A stretch of 64,000 bases of DNA from Okapia johnstoni (Eukaryota > Chordata > Mammalia > Artiodactyla > Giraffidae): positions 50,472,001 through 50,536,000 of the forward strand of contig CM044320.1 of the NCBI GenBank assembly GCA_024291935.2, read 5' to 3'. Of this stretch, positions 35,643 to 47,174 are shown piece by piece (the stretch's first letter is position 1; each line of letters starts with the position of its first letter). The position numbers and the translations under genes were made by a program. The notes beneath the pieces are model-generated. The model worked only from the letters and a program-made list of their open reading frames with translations. It searched no databases and was not told where the DNA came from.

Positions 35643-35663
35643 TACCGCCACCTGGTGGCAGCA
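35643..35663 (-). promoter_or_regulatory. CTCF-like binding motif
   Basis: On the minus strand the core reads CTGCCACCAGGTGGCGGTA, which agrees with the common CTCF consensus at 15 of 19 positions, including CCACCAGG and GGCG. It lies in AT-rich intron outside any young SINE I recognise. The core is partly palindromic (CCACCTGGTGG), so a weaker match exists on the plus strand and E-box proteins could also bind. Confidence 0.5.
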
Positions 35664-36884
35664 TACCTAAAGTACAGGGCAAGTGACTAAATCTAAAAGT
35701 TGTTTGTTTTTTTTTTAATATTCTGAAAGAATTTAGTTTTACTATTATTAGAAAATCATATATATCACTTTTGGAAATACAGGAAGTATATTCCAAAATT
35801 TTCAACAAATCTCAAACATTGACTCAGTTTATCAGATCAGCTCAAATTCAAGTGATTCTCACTATAATGAAAAGTATGTTTACATGCCTTTACACAAATA
35901 GATAAATACAGAGAACTTTCATCCAAATTTTTACTAGAATGTTTACTACTTTTAGGAAAAATATATTAATATTTACCTAAAATTAAGTACTTTCAAAATT
36001 ACATGCAATATAAAAATATTCAAAATTTTCAACACTGAACAGATGAGAAATTGAGATCCAATATTACTATTAATATAACTAGCAGCAGTTCAGAAAAAAT
36101 AATTTAGTATTGAATATTTAACTGTTACCTGGTTTTGTATTCAAGATAAATAAAAACCTCACTTACTGTTTCTGCTCAGGCCCATATTTTCTTTTGTGCT
36201 ATGCATTCCTCTTTTTTTTAATAAAATCAAGCAATTTCTTAAGTGCAAAAACTAACTGTAAGACAAATTATTCAGTGCCAGGTTTATATCAATTCCTGTT
36301 TCTAATATTAGTATACTAAAACATGAACCAGAGGAGTTTTATTTTTGTAGACATCAGCTGAACACCAAATTCAAGTACCGTATACCTAAAGTTGTTTAAC
36401 ATAATGAGAAAAACCCTCTACTGTGCATTCCATCAATTAAATTAATTTGGGATAACAGTGCCCTTTTAAATTTGTGTGTGTGTGTTTAGCATAAAACATA
36501 ACATATTCTCTAGTAGAATCTTTATTATTTTTGTATAAACTGTTTTGGGAGGAATAATTAGATTTCTTAAAACTTGAATAGGATCATTTCCTTTTAAAAA
36601 TTCTACCTCATAGTAGCTGTAACACATAATAAGCATTTTACAATCCTTACCTGCAAAAGAACTTCCAGACTACTGGAGGAGAGGGACATTTACTGTGTGT
36701 AAGAAGAGTAGTATTAAGGAGAACTAGTATAAAAAGTGATCTTTGTATTCCAACTTGAAACATAGGGTCTTTTCCTAATTAGGAGGGGTCAGAGGTGGGC
36801 AGGAGAAAACCTGAAATGGAGGAACCAGTAGAATAATTGGCAAGCATCAATGGTAAAGGCACAAGGTCTAAAAACAGTTTTCTG

Positions 36885-37085
36885 GGCTTTGACTTCCAAA
36901 CGCGTTTTACCACCTTGGGCAAGTCACTTAACCTTCTCTAAGCTTCAGTTTCCCTTCATCTAAAATTTGTGTAATAACATTATTTATCTTCTAGATAATA
37001 GTGTTGTTGGGATTAAATAAAGTAGTGTAGTAGAGTGTTTTGCACAATGCTTTGTAGATAGAAAGCACTCAATTTTTGTTTAATG
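36885..37085 (+). repeat. MIR SINE relic
   Basis: ACCTTGGGCAAGTCACTTAA, TAAGCTTCAGTTTCCCTTCA and a final AGAAAGCACTCAATTTTTG are the classic MIR core and 3' part. Confidence 0.8.
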
Positions 37086-37820
37086 CAGAGCAGCTTCCAG
37101 GTTTCTAAGATTTATGGTAAGTGTGATCCGCCATTATCCATCGCCTCAGCAAAGCAATACAACAGTCTGAAATTGCAGTGGCTTAAAGCAATAAGCATTT
37201 GGTTCACTCACAAGTCCATGGTTGAGTAACTTAGACTGTAGTCAGCTGGAGATTTCTTCTGATTCCAGCTGGCTGCCTCACTTCAGCCTGGTGGCTCTGA
37301 CCTGCCAGGGTATGAGAGTCAACTCACCTGGGATGGTCTCAGCTGAGACAACTGAGGCCGCTCTGCTCTGCTGCACGTGCACCATCCTCTAACATGCTCT
37401 CCAGACACGTCCTACAACAAAGATGGGGAAATGAAAACGTGCAAGCTCATTTTCAGGCCTCTACTTGCCTCATATCTGCCAACAATTGGCCAAAGGAAGC
37501 TAGAAGACCAACTCAAAATTAAGTTGACAGGGGAGGATGTATCTCACCTCTTGGTACAATGAGCCAAAATGCACATAGGAAATGCCTTGGATGCAAGTCA
37601 GGATGAAAAATTAAGACCATTAGTTCATTCAATTCACCACAAAACAGAAATTTTGATTAGAAAAAAGAGGAGAGCATTTTAGAATTATGGATGGTCTTAT
37701 TATTGTTTCTAAGCTTTCAATCAGAATATGTGAAATCAAAACCATCTCAGAAAATAAGAAATGAATAGTGGTGCTAAAGTAGGGGGACCCACGGGGGGAA
37801 AAAACGATTTGGATAGAGCT

Positions 37821-37832
37821 TAAATGTATGGA
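37821..37832 (+). repeat. Left target-site duplication of Bov-tA
   Basis: TAAATGTATGGA, identical to 38057-38068. Confidence 0.88.
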
Positions 37833-38056
37833 GGGCTTCCCAGGGGGTGCTAGTGGTAAAGAACCCGCCTGCAAATGCAGGAGATCAAACTCAGGTTTGA
37901 TCCCTGAGTCAGGTAGATCCCCTGAAGAAGGGCGAGGCAACCCTCTCCAGTATTCTTGCCTGGAGAAGCCCATGGACAGAGGAGCCTGGCAGGCTACAGT
38001 CCATAGGATCAAAAAGAGTGAGACATGACTGAAGCAATTTAGCATGTGCGCTTGCA
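37833..38056 (+). mobile_element. Bov-tA SINE with perfect target duplication
   Basis: Full head-to-tail copy: GGCTTCCCAGGGGGTGCTAG, AGTATTCTTGCCTGGAGAAG, GAGTGAGACATGACTGAAGC. TAAATGTATGGA at 37821-37832 and 38057-38068 is identical, implying a fairly recent insertion. Confidence 0.95.
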
Positions 38057-38068
38057 TAAATGTATGGA
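38057..38068 (+). repeat. Right target-site duplication of Bov-tA
   Basis: TAAATGTATGGA, identical to 37821-37832. Confidence 0.88.
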
Positions 38069-38604
38069 AAATTCGTGGACAACCAATTTTTGACAACTAG
38101 AGCATGATAACTTAAACAATAAATACACTATGATAACGGGATGACTGGAGCCATAAAATGTTGAAAATTGTTGAATTGACCATCAAACAAAATTATTGTA
38201 GAAAATTAAATACGGAAGTATTTCTCTAATAGAGAATCATTGTCATGACTTGCTCAAACACTTGTTCAACACTGACTCTTTGTTCCAAGTGGAAATGCAA
38301 TGAATACTTTTTAAATTAAATATGATTCCTTAGGTATCTAACTCCTCTAGACAGGAATGGGGAATAACAGCAACAATCACAATAATCAGAGTTTTAGTAC
38401 CTCTTCCTCCATCTTCCCCTCCTTTAAATGTCAATCTTGCTCGAGATTTTGTCCTTAGGTCTCCTTTCCCCAATGCTCCGCTCTTGGACAGTATCACCGA
38501 TGGAAAGGCTTCAGTTGGCACCTTCAAATGGATGGCTGCCAAGTACACGCCTGAGGCTTTATTCCAGAGATACAGGCTTTCAGTTCACAAAACATGGGTG
38601 GCAA
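38069..38604. other. Intron without a gene
   Basis: Unique sequence. The short frames at 38330-38634 on both strands overlap and show no domain. Confidence 0.55.
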
Positions 38605-38700
38605 AGTGAAAAGACGCTGGACTCAGTTAGATGAGGCAAATTCAAGTGCTGATTCCTTAATTCCTCTGGGGCAAGACACTTAACCTTTCTAGCAAACCCT
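38605..38700 (+). repeat. MIR SINE relic
   Basis: GACGCTGGACTCAGTTAGAT followed by GGGGCAAGACACTTAACCTT matches the MIR centre. Confidence 0.6.
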
Positions 38701-38719
38701 ATATTTATTTTGGTTCATC

Positions 38720-38845
38720 CTCGTCACCCCCATCCCTGCTAGACACAAGCTCCTTGAGGATCTGACCTCAGAAGGCTCAACTGTATATCCACCCCCCAGT
38801 GCCCTGTACAAAGTGGATGCTAAACAGTATTCACTGATTGAATTT
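38720..38845 (+). repeat. L2 LINE 3'-end relic
   Basis: ACACAAGCTCCTTGAGGATC, CCAGTGCCCTGTACAAAGTG and GGATGCTAAACAGTATTCAC follow the L2 3' end. Confidence 0.65.
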
Positions 38846-39124
38846 CTGCCAGGGAAGAGTGGGAAAGCAAGATACCAAAGGAGCCACAGGAGGCAAGACT
38901 GTCAGAGTCAAACTTCACTTCCTTGCCTCCTGGGAGAGGCACCCATTTCTATGACCCGCATCTCTTCTCAGTGCCACCTCCATGTGCTGCCATCAGCTAC
39001 AGATTGCCTGGCATGTTGGGTAAATATGCTTAAGTTGAAAGGCAAACCTCACAAAACAATTATTTTTAGGGCCTCAGTATGTCTAGGAGCTGTATACATG
39101 AGGGTCTGACATATAAAGAAGTAC

Positions 39125-39790
39125 CTGCAGTTAAGTGAAAATACTTATTGAGCACCTACTATGTGCCAGGCACTCTTCTATGGTGGAGAACAAAACAAAA
39201 GTGACAGACTCCCTATTCTCCTGGAGTTTACATTCTAGGAAGGGAGGCAGACAGTAGGCAGGTAACAAATAAGTCAATAATATGACACCAGATGGGAGCA
39301 CATACTATGAAGAAACATAAAGCAGAAAGTGACTAGATCTAAAGAATAGTGGTCAGAAATGACTTTTTTGAGGGAGTGTTATTTGAGCAGAAATATGAAG
39401 GAAATGGCAACCCACTGCAGTATTCTTGCCTGGAGAATCCCATGGACAAAGGAGCCTGGTGGGCTACAGTCCATGGGGTCGCAAAGAGTCGGACACAACT
39501 GAGCAACTAACACGCGCACACACATGAACGAAATATGGGAATAAGCCTTACAAAGATCAGCATTCCAGGCTGAGGAAACAGCAAATGTAATACCTAGGCA
39601 GGATCATGCTCAGCTGTTTGAAGAAGGGTGATGAAGCTGACTTGACTTTGTGAGCAAGGGCAAAGCTGGTAGAGAATAACTGAAGACCAAGTAGTGTGGG
39701 TCATGGCCGTGTGTTCCCAGTGTGATCAGAAGCCATCCAAGGGAGTTTGACAAAGACTGTGACATGGTTTGGTTTATGTTTAGAGGCTCA
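39125..39790 (+). repeat. Old mammalian interspersed repeat, family not assigned, split by a SINE
   Basis: GAGCACCTACTATGTGCCAG, CTGGAGTTTACATTCTAGGA, then after the SINE CATTCCAGGCTGAGGAAACA and GTGTGATCAGAAGCCATCCA. Similar ordered phrases occur at 17080, 33450 and 46440. I recognise the pattern as a common ancient mammalian repeat. Confidence 0.55.
39398..39529 (+). mobile_element. 5'-truncated Bov-tA/Bov-A SINE
   Basis: It starts in the body (GAAATGGCAACCCACTGCAG) and ends GTCGGACACAACTGAGCAAC plus an ACACGCGCACACACA tail. GAAATATG on both sides (39390 and 39530) is the likely target duplication, inside the older repeat. Confidence 0.88.
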
Positions 39791-40138
39791 CTTTCTGTGC
39801 TGTGGGACGAACAGAACCCCTGGGTGAAGTCTGGGGCTCTGACATGGATGGTGAGAGTGGAACTCTAGCTGAGAGACTCTCCCGACCATCAGGGTAAGAG
39901 ATGATGGTGCCTGTGCTAACATGGTTATGATGAAGCCCGTGAATCCAAATGATTGATGATGGCAGACCTGATGACTTAGGTATTGACTGTAGGAGAAATG
40001 GGAGGAGTGAGGATAACTCAAAGACTTTGTACTGAGCTGTTTCTTGAGATCAGGAATATTTGGGAGGAGGCATCAAGAGCTCTGTTGAACATAGTAACTT
40101 TAAATCCCCTCCCTCACATTCCAAGGAGAGATGTCTAG

Positions 40139-40263
40139 GGAATTCCCTGGTGGTCCAGTGGTTAGAACTCTGTGCTTTCACTGCTGAGGGCCCAGGTGTG
40201 ATCCCAGATGGGGAAACTAAGATCCCACAAGCCACCCAGCACTGCCAAAAACAAGAAAAAGAA
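40139..40263 (+). mobile_element. CHR-1-type tRNA-derived SINE
   Basis: GGAATTCCCTGGTGGTCCAG, TGTGATCCCAGATGGGGAAA and an A-rich tail (CAAAAACAAGAAAAAG). ATGTCTAG lies on both sides (40131-40138 and 40264-40271). Confidence 0.9.
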
Positions 40264-40425
40264 ATGTCTAGAAGCAGTTGTATATATGCTTTTATATATT
40301 CAGCACTCAGATTTTCCCCTCATTTGAAGTAAATATTTTTGATCTACTCCTGAGAAAAACCAAAGTGTGGTCAAAGGAACATTTCTGCATACTGCACTCC
40401 TGCTTAAGGCTCCACCAGCATGTAG

Positions 40426-40440
40426 AAGTTTTTCTCTTTA
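40426..40440 (+). repeat. Left target-site duplication of L1 fragment
   Basis: AAGTTTTTCTCTTTA, identical to 40711-40725. Confidence 0.9.
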
Positions 40441-40710
40441 TTTTATTTTATTTTTTTAATAATTTATTTATTTTAGTTGGGGGCTAATTACTTTACAATA
40501 TTGTAGTAGTTTTTGCCCTACATTGACATGAATCAGCCAAGGGTTCACATGTGCTCCCCCTCCCGAACCCTCCTCCCACCTCCCTCCCCATCCCATCCCT
40601 CTGGGTCATCCCAATGCTCCAGCCCTGAGCATTTGTCTCATGTATAGAACATGGAATGGTGTTCCGCTTCACATATGACAATATACATGTTTCAATGCTA
40701 TTGTCCCAGA
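40441..40710 (-). mobile_element. Ruminant L1 3' UTR fragment, antisense, with target duplication
   Basis: The plus strand starts with the reversed A-rich tail (TTTTATTTTTTTAATAATTT) and continues ACAATATTGTAGTAGTTTTT, ACATTGACATGAATCAGCCA and ATATACATGTTTCAATGC, the reversed 3' end of a ruminant L1. AAGTTTTTCTCTTTA is repeated exactly at 40426-40440 and 40711-40725. Only about 270 bp were inserted. Confidence 0.9.
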
Positions 40711-40725
40711 AAGTTTTTCTCTTTA
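40711..40725 (+). repeat. Right target-site duplication of L1 fragment
   Basis: AAGTTTTTCTCTTTA, identical to 40426-40440. Confidence 0.9.
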
Positions 40726-42589
40726 GAACCTGCTCTTTTAGCAAACACTCAGCCTGCGGTTTGGGCAGACAGGTGTACTCTTTCTGCACCACCACTCACC
40801 AGGCAGCACGTCCTCAGCTGCTGGCCTGCTATTTGTCCAAGAACTTGACTACATCTTTCAGACAGTATTCTGGAGTAGAAATAGGAGAATGACTATGGAC
40901 TCTAAAAAAAAAAAAAAATCTGTACAGGCTTCACACAGTGATTGACAACCTGCCCACAGCAGGGCTGTGAATTATTTCATAGCTTTCCAACTGACTCTCT
41001 TCCCAACCTGTCTGCTCACAGTGATCTGAGAGCACCTTAAAGGAAGAAAACCTCAGGGCCGTTAGTCCTGACTTTTCAGAATCAGAGGTTAAGACATAGT
41101 GACTTTCTTAAATAGAATTTTAAGTAATTACCTTAGCACCTTATTTTTCGTTGAGACCGTTTACTTTACGATCATGTCTCTATGCTTCTTATTTATCTAA
41201 GTACCAAGATGCTTTTGACTACATTCAGCTCAGTGACCAAGGGTATCAGGTTGCCCTAAAAATGTTTTTGTTCAGGCTGCCGCAGGTGTGAGGCACATGG
41301 TGATTTATAAGATTTCAAGTGGGAAGACCTGTGTCAGTGTGTACATGGCCTGAGAAACATTTTGGATGTGTGGGGGCGGTACGTGGATCTGGTATGTACA
41401 GAGCCCTAGTCACCTCGAGACAGAAGCATCTGCTCTGCTCCACTGTATTTCATGACATCTAAGGTGCCAGGTATTCTAAGATGCACCATTATTTTATGTA
41501 CCCCTAAGAAAGAAAAAAATACAAATTAAGCTGTGACACACAGTGCCATATGGGGATTTTGTCCAAGATACAAACCCATCACAACAGCCTTGTACGGCTT
41601 TGATATTTCCTTCACTTAAAAAGCTTTGAAATCTCTCCTGATTCTGCTGAGTTCTTTGGCATGTAATATGTAATTTTTTCCACATAGCACAGTAACAAAG
41701 CATAATATGATGTCGTGTATTTATGGACATCTTCCTTTCTTCAGTCCTATACCACACATGGTTGCTGCTTTTAAAGAAAATATGCAATTGCAATCTCTTC
41801 TCCAATGAAGATACTTGCTTCACAAATATCAAATTACCTTCTTTCTTTTTTTATTTTTATCTTTCTAAATACCAAATAACTGTTCATAGTTAATACCAAA
41901 ATGTAGTGCGATCTTTTTAAACACGACTAAAATGCTAATTACACTCACCACATGTAGGGTTAACAATGCCTATGGACTCCACTGACAATGTGAAGAGCTA
42001 TGACTAAGCGTGTGTGCACAGGCCATGGCAGTCCTGTCACAGCAATCATGAGGCACTGTTGATTGTAAGCTGCATCACCAGTTCAGAGATGGTAAAATAA
42101 GGGAAAAGTATATGTCCCCAAATCACTGAAACCATATGTGCAGCATTGTAGGAAGCGTGCACAAATGAATAAAAGAATTTAAGTCTTCAGTTAATATTTC
42201 CCTTTTGCTTAGAAAAAAAAAAACCTCCCATTCTTTTTTCATTTTCATAGATATAGGATGATACCATGTTCATATGCCAAGAGAGACCTCAGATCTGTCA
42301 GGATGTGGCAGTATAAATAAAGTCACTTCAGGAATCTGACTTTTTCGGTCATGGTAGTTGTCAGGGGTTGATCATGCACGTAGTGAAACTATCAAAACCA
42401 GCCCCAGGGAATGGAGGCGCAGGCCCTGCGTGCCTGGAATACTCAGAGCAAGGCCACTGCACAGCCAACATCACTGCAGCTGGGAGGAGAGGATGGCTGC
42501 TGTCAGAATGGACAGGCTGTCTGCACCAGGACAGCTCTGAGCAGCTTACCCTGGGGACCTCAGCACCTTTCCAACCAGAACAGAAAGAC
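40726..42589. other. Intron without a gene
   Basis: Unique sequence with an A-run near 40903-40918. The block 42360-42590 is locally GC-rich and open in all three plus frames, but it has no recognised domain and no convincing splice pair. Confidence 0.5.
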
Positions 42590-43055
42590 CTGTGATCTGA
42601 CCTTTCCAGAAGCCCAGCCCTTGCTCTTCATCAAAGCCGGTTGCCCTTTCCACATCTTCCTGACACGTCCTTGCTCTGATTCTAGACTAGATATCGTCTG
42701 ATTCTTGGCCAACTCCAAATGTGTTCCCCCCTCAGGGCAATTCAGTAGCTGCTCCTGCTGCCTGGACACTTAATGTACATCTTTTCTTCTTTTTTCCTCT
42801 TCCACATCATCTCAGTTCACTTGTCACCTCCTGGGGTGTCCTTTGACCACACAGACCAAAGTAGTGTCTCCCCATCCTCCATCAATTTCCATCACATTGC
42901 CCAGAAAGTATGTATGTTTGTTTTTATAGCCCTGAAATCTCATTTACCTGTCTACTTGCTAACGGCTCACTTCCCTCACTAGCGTATGCATTCATTTCTG
43001 TATCCCCAAAACCTAGAGCATATAGAAGATGCTCAATATATATTTAATCAATGTA
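42590..43055 (+). repeat. L2 LINE 3'-end relic, long
   Basis: CACATCTTCCTGACACGTCC, TTCACTTGTCACCTCCTGGG and the terminal TTCTGTATCCCCAAAACCTA ... GATGCTCAATATATATTTAA follow the L2 3' region in order. Confidence 0.65.
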
Positions 43056-44069
43056 CAAGTGATCAGCTTAATTCCTATCTTATCAGTAGTTTTTAAGTAT
43101 TTAGCTTACTGTGCTATTCTCCTCCAACTCCCCTCCTTCTTCTTATCTGTCTTTCATCATCAAAACCTCAGATTTAAGTGACCCTATGACTCCTTAGATT
43201 ACATGGTCCAATTCTGTTTCTGAAAGTTCACTCACTTTTGTAGACTCCAGATCTACTCTGGTCTCACCCTGAGCCTCTCGTTTGCAAGGCCTTCCCGCAA
43301 ACCTCTTCTTCTTTCTTCCTGTTATTGCTTTGTGTGACTGCAGAGCTCTGGGCGGCCTGTACTGATGAGTCTGTGAATGTCAGACTGAGTAGTAACACCA
43401 GCAATGATTACAGTGAGCTCCGACAAAGCCCCTGCCCATGGGCTGCCAGACCCTGGCCCCCCTCCATCTCCACGATCATTACCTTTCATACCTGCCAACA
43501 CCTGAATTAACACCCAGGGGTCTTCCCAAGTAACTGAAAGCTGGAGGAATTTCCAGTCCTTAGCACTTCCCAAAGGTATACACATTACTGCTGAAGCTTT
43601 TCCAGCTAATAGAAATCACCACTAGTACTGACTTTTTTAAGCCTGTATTGATTTCTCCTTTGTGGAAGGGGGAAACTAAAATACATTAAAAGCTATTGAC
43701 TTGGTAGAGGATCTATCTAATGATGCCAAACATAGAAGTATATTTTTTCTCTGAGTATGACTAGCAGTGTGTATGCAGTGAAGTTAAAGCAATAGTGATA
43801 TGTTACTTTTTTAATTGATTTGAGTTTTGCAGACTGACCAGGAGAGAAATTCCCTACAGACATTTGGTTCCACCACTCTGGTGTATAAATGGCACGTTAC
43901 ATTTACAATATTATACACCAAGACTACCTAATTATAAAACTGCAGATAAGCAAGTTATATATCCCTATGTTTCCCACAAAGACTTACATGTTAGAAAGTG
44001 CATAATCATTACTTGGTTGAATAAATGGATGGTGTTGAAGAAGACAACCATTAATAAGAATCCAGGTCA
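43056..44069. other. Intron without a gene
   Basis: Unique, pyrimidine-rich in the first 300 bases. The opposed frames at 43322-43585 and 43325-43510 overlap almost fully and neither resembles a known domain. Confidence 0.5.
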
Positions 44070-44245
44070 GCTTTTAATCTTCTCTGTGCATAAGAATCAT
44101 TTTGGGAACTTTAAAAATCTGTGTACCCAGGCCCATCTCCAGATATGTGTATTCAATATATATACTGCAGTGGGGCCTATACATATATATCTTTAAAAGT
44201 CCCTGTGTGATTTTAATGTATAAGCAGGGCTAAAAACCACTGATT
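44070..44245. repeat. MER5-like (hAT-Charlie) relic
   Basis: GCATAAGAATCATTTTGGGA, CCAGGCCCATCTCCAGATAT and GCAGGGCTAAAAACCACTGA match the MER5 order. Confidence 0.65.
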
Positions 44246-44599
44246 TAGATAGAAAGTAATTCATGCCCTAAAAATATTAATAACTCAGTCTATGTTAAAG
44301 AGTATGGTTAATAAATCACAAGAAATGCTTTGCCTAGGTGATATTAATATAAATAGTTTACTGCCGTGATGTACTTACTGAAGTCATCCATTTTTTACTT
44401 TACTGTGAGAAATAAAGACTAGAACCAAATAAGAAAAATAATTCTTTAAAATATGAAATCCAACACATATTTCAACACAAACCTTAAATTCTGAACCGAT
44501 ATGATTTAAATCATCAATATTTCTTCACATGGGTTAAAAAAGTTCAAAGTTAGTGAAATCCAACAAAGATAAAGAATAGAATATTTCCAGCTCAAGGAG
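44246..44599. other. AT-rich intron without a gene
   Basis: Unique AT-rich sequence. Nothing recognised. Confidence 0.5.
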
Positions 44600-45035
44600 G
44601 AAGATCATTGTAATAGCTTAAATAGTGGCCTTCAATAGATGTGTCTACCTGGTTCCTGTGAGTGTGACCTTATTTGGAAAAAGAGTCTTTATGGTATAAT
44701 TAAAGGACTCAAGATCACACTGAATGTCTGGATGGGCCCTAAAACAAATGTGTCTTTATGAAAAGAAGTAAAGACACAGGCAAAAGAGCAGACCCAGGGG
44801 AGAAGGTCGTGTGAAAATGAGAAGATTAGAGTGATGCTGCTACAAGACAAGGAACACCGGGAGCCACCGGGAGCTGGAAGAGAGAAGATATTCTCCTAGT
44901 GCATTCTAGAGGAGATGGCCCTGCTGACACCTTAATTCAGACTTTTGGCCTCCAGAAGTACAGGATAATGCCTTTCAGTTTTAAGTCTTCCAGTTTGTGG
45001 TAATTTGTACAGCAGCTTTTGGAAATTAATACAAT
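44600..45035 (+). repeat. Old mammalian LTR-like or DNA repeat, family not assigned
   Basis: The phrases GTGACCTTATTTGGAAAAAG, GGATGGGCCCTAAAACAAAT, CTGCTACAAGACAAGGAACA, GCCTCCAGAAGTACAGGATA and CCAGTTTGTGGTAATTTGTA occur in the order of a very common ancient mammalian repeat, whose name I am not sure of. Confidence 0.65.
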
Positions 45036-46434
45036 ATTTTTTAAATAGTAGCTATAGTATCAGTTTTAAAAATTTATGACCCAGAATTTGTTAATGGAAC
45101 CGCAAGATGCAGTGGAACATATGCTACATGGAGGCCATTGTCAGTCAGCTGGAAACCATGATCCCTGTGACAGGTGGTGCCTAGCCTCTTCTCCCCACCG
45201 CATTGCGAGGGTGAAGTCGAAATGTGAGTTTTAAAGGAAGGGGAGCCAGATGCAGGAGAAGGGCAAGCCTGACTGCAAGCATAAAGAGAATATTTAGGAT
45301 TAAGGTTGGTAAAAATTAACCATGTTTCAGCTTTTGAATGATACCCTAGGTAAGCAAGCTTAGTTTCATCATCAGGGCAACGTTCTTACTTGCTGCATGA
45401 ATCGGTCAGGAATGCTTTCAGCCTCAAGCAGCTGACGCTGACCAGTAGTGGTTTAAACAATACTGACACCTATGAGTCGGGCAACAAGAGACCTGGAAGT
45501 AGGTACTCACTAAAGATGCCAGAGGACCAAGTCCTTTCTGTCTTTTCGCTTTGCTTTCCTTAGTATGATGGCGTTTTGCCCTCATTCTTTTTTTTCCACT
45601 TCATAATTGCAAGATGGCTACAAAAGGTTCAGGCATCATCCCAGCGTGCACAGATGGAGAAAGGGGAAAGGGAGCAATGAGAGAGATGTGTGTTCCTTTC
45701 ATCAGGAAATCAAAAACCTGTCCAGAAACTTTCCATAAGACACAGGTTTACACCTCAATAGCCAGACTGTGTCTGTGTCACTGCACAACTTCAAGGAGAC
45801 TGAGAAAGTGTCTCAGTTCTTTCCAACCTTTGTAAGACAAAGCAAGCGAAGAAGGGGAAATTGGAATGGATTTTTCACCAAATGGTAATGTCTGCCACAG
45901 AGCTATAGAAACCATTCTTAGAAAACAGTGGGTCTTCTGGAAAGGCCTCGTATTATTTATCAATTATATGCAATTGAATGAAAAGTCCTCAAATCTTGAA
46001 TTTCTATGTACATCATGTTAAACTGAAGAAGAAAAAAGCAAACTTCTTTAATCAATTTGACTTAGAATATTGGTATAGAATGATTTTCAAACTTTCCCTA
46101 TAACTCCCTCAGACTTCTAATTATCCAAATCTGTATAGGGAATGTTAGCATTTTAGATTAAGTGCACCAGAAAGAAGAGTAAAATCTTGAAATTCATTTT
46201 GAAAATCAAAAGAAATGAAAACACAAGAAACACTTTAATTTGTGACTGCTGCTGTTCCACTCTGTTCTACTGACTTTTGTTCTTGGCCCTTCTTGCAGAT
46301 ACACAGTTAATCTGGAGTAAAAGGATACAGAAAGAGGCAAGCTAGAAAGTTGGAGAGAAACATTTATCTTCAGTACGTTGTAGCCTCAACATGGCCCTTC
46401 TTTGCATTTGTATAGCTCCTGGTCAGTGGGAGTT
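45036..46434. other. Intron without a gene
   Basis: Contains possible old-repeat text near 45410-45740, unassigned. The 73-codon frame at 45614-45835 has no domain. Confidence 0.5.
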
Positions 46435-46760
46435 GGTGGAAGGGAGAGGAGTTGATGGGTTCACTTCAGTAGTCATTTACCATCTGCCTAACTGTGTGCC
46501 AATCACTGTGCTAGGTTCTGGAGAGACACTGGTGAGTAAGACTCCCTTCAAAGTTCTTATGTTTGAAGAACTCACCTTCTAGTGGGGAGATGAGAAAGTG
46601 TAGTACAGAAAGATACAGTGCCATAGGTGCTGGGTTCAGGGTATACATCATGGAACATATACATCAGGGACCTTAAAAAAAAGACTAAGGCAGGGGACGG
46701 GGGTCAGAAACGTCTTCCTTGAGGAGGTATCCAGTACAAGGAGAAGGAAAAAGAGCATTC
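46435..46760 (+). repeat. Old mammalian interspersed repeat, same type as 39125
   Basis: ACTGTGTGCCAATCACTGTG, CTCACCTTCTAGTGGGGAGA and GTCTTCCTTGAGGAGGTATC occur in the same order as in the copy at 39125-39790. Confidence 0.55.
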
Positions 46761-47160
46761 TGCTTGGTTGGAAGGTAGCTGCAGCTAGGCTGGATGCTGA
46801 GATTGGAATTTAACTCCTTTCTCAGAGGATGGGAAAGGGGAAGAGAGTTGGGAAAAGGCACTGGGGTAAATGAGGGAGACAGAGAGAGCAGTGAGCTGTT
46901 GGCCTCATGCACAACTACAGGGACTCAGAAATGGAGCATTGAAAGCACGATATGAGAAGAATAGGCTGCCCCCACCATTACTAAGATGGGGGGAAGGAGG
47001 TCGCCTGCATGGTGACTGCAGCCATGGAGATGACATGATGGTCTTTGGCATATCCCCAGGCTGACAACCAGTCACCCAACTTCCCAAAACAGGGTGAGCC
47101 AGTAATTGTGAGACCCTTTTGAGCCTGAGGGAAGAAAATACAAGGAATGGGGTCAACTAA
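46761..47160. other. Intron without a gene
   Basis: Slightly GC-rich unique sequence. Overlapping short frames on both strands cancel as evidence for coding. Confidence 0.5.
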
Positions 47161-47174
47161 CTGTTGATGCTGGT
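47161..47174 (+). repeat. Left target-site duplication of Bov-tA
   Basis: CTGTTGATGCTGGT, identical to 47383-47396. Confidence 0.9.

Larger units (their letters stand above)
32901..37820. other. Intron, mostly unique, no gene
   Basis: Contains a MER5-like scrap (about 33365-33445), an old repeat tail (33450-33510), MIR relics, a CTCF-like motif at 35643 and an AT-rich stretch (35700-36620). The minus frame at 34500-34790 (96 codons) has no recognisable domain. About 37130-37620 has the look of an old LTR or DNA-transposon relic that I cannot name. Confidence 0.55.

Noticed and set aside
39125..39397. Tandem-repeat or CRISPR-like spacing of recurring phrases in the intron
   Set aside because: The recurring phrases are dispersed relics of old transposable elements without regular spacing. 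No direct-repeat array exists anywhere in the window.
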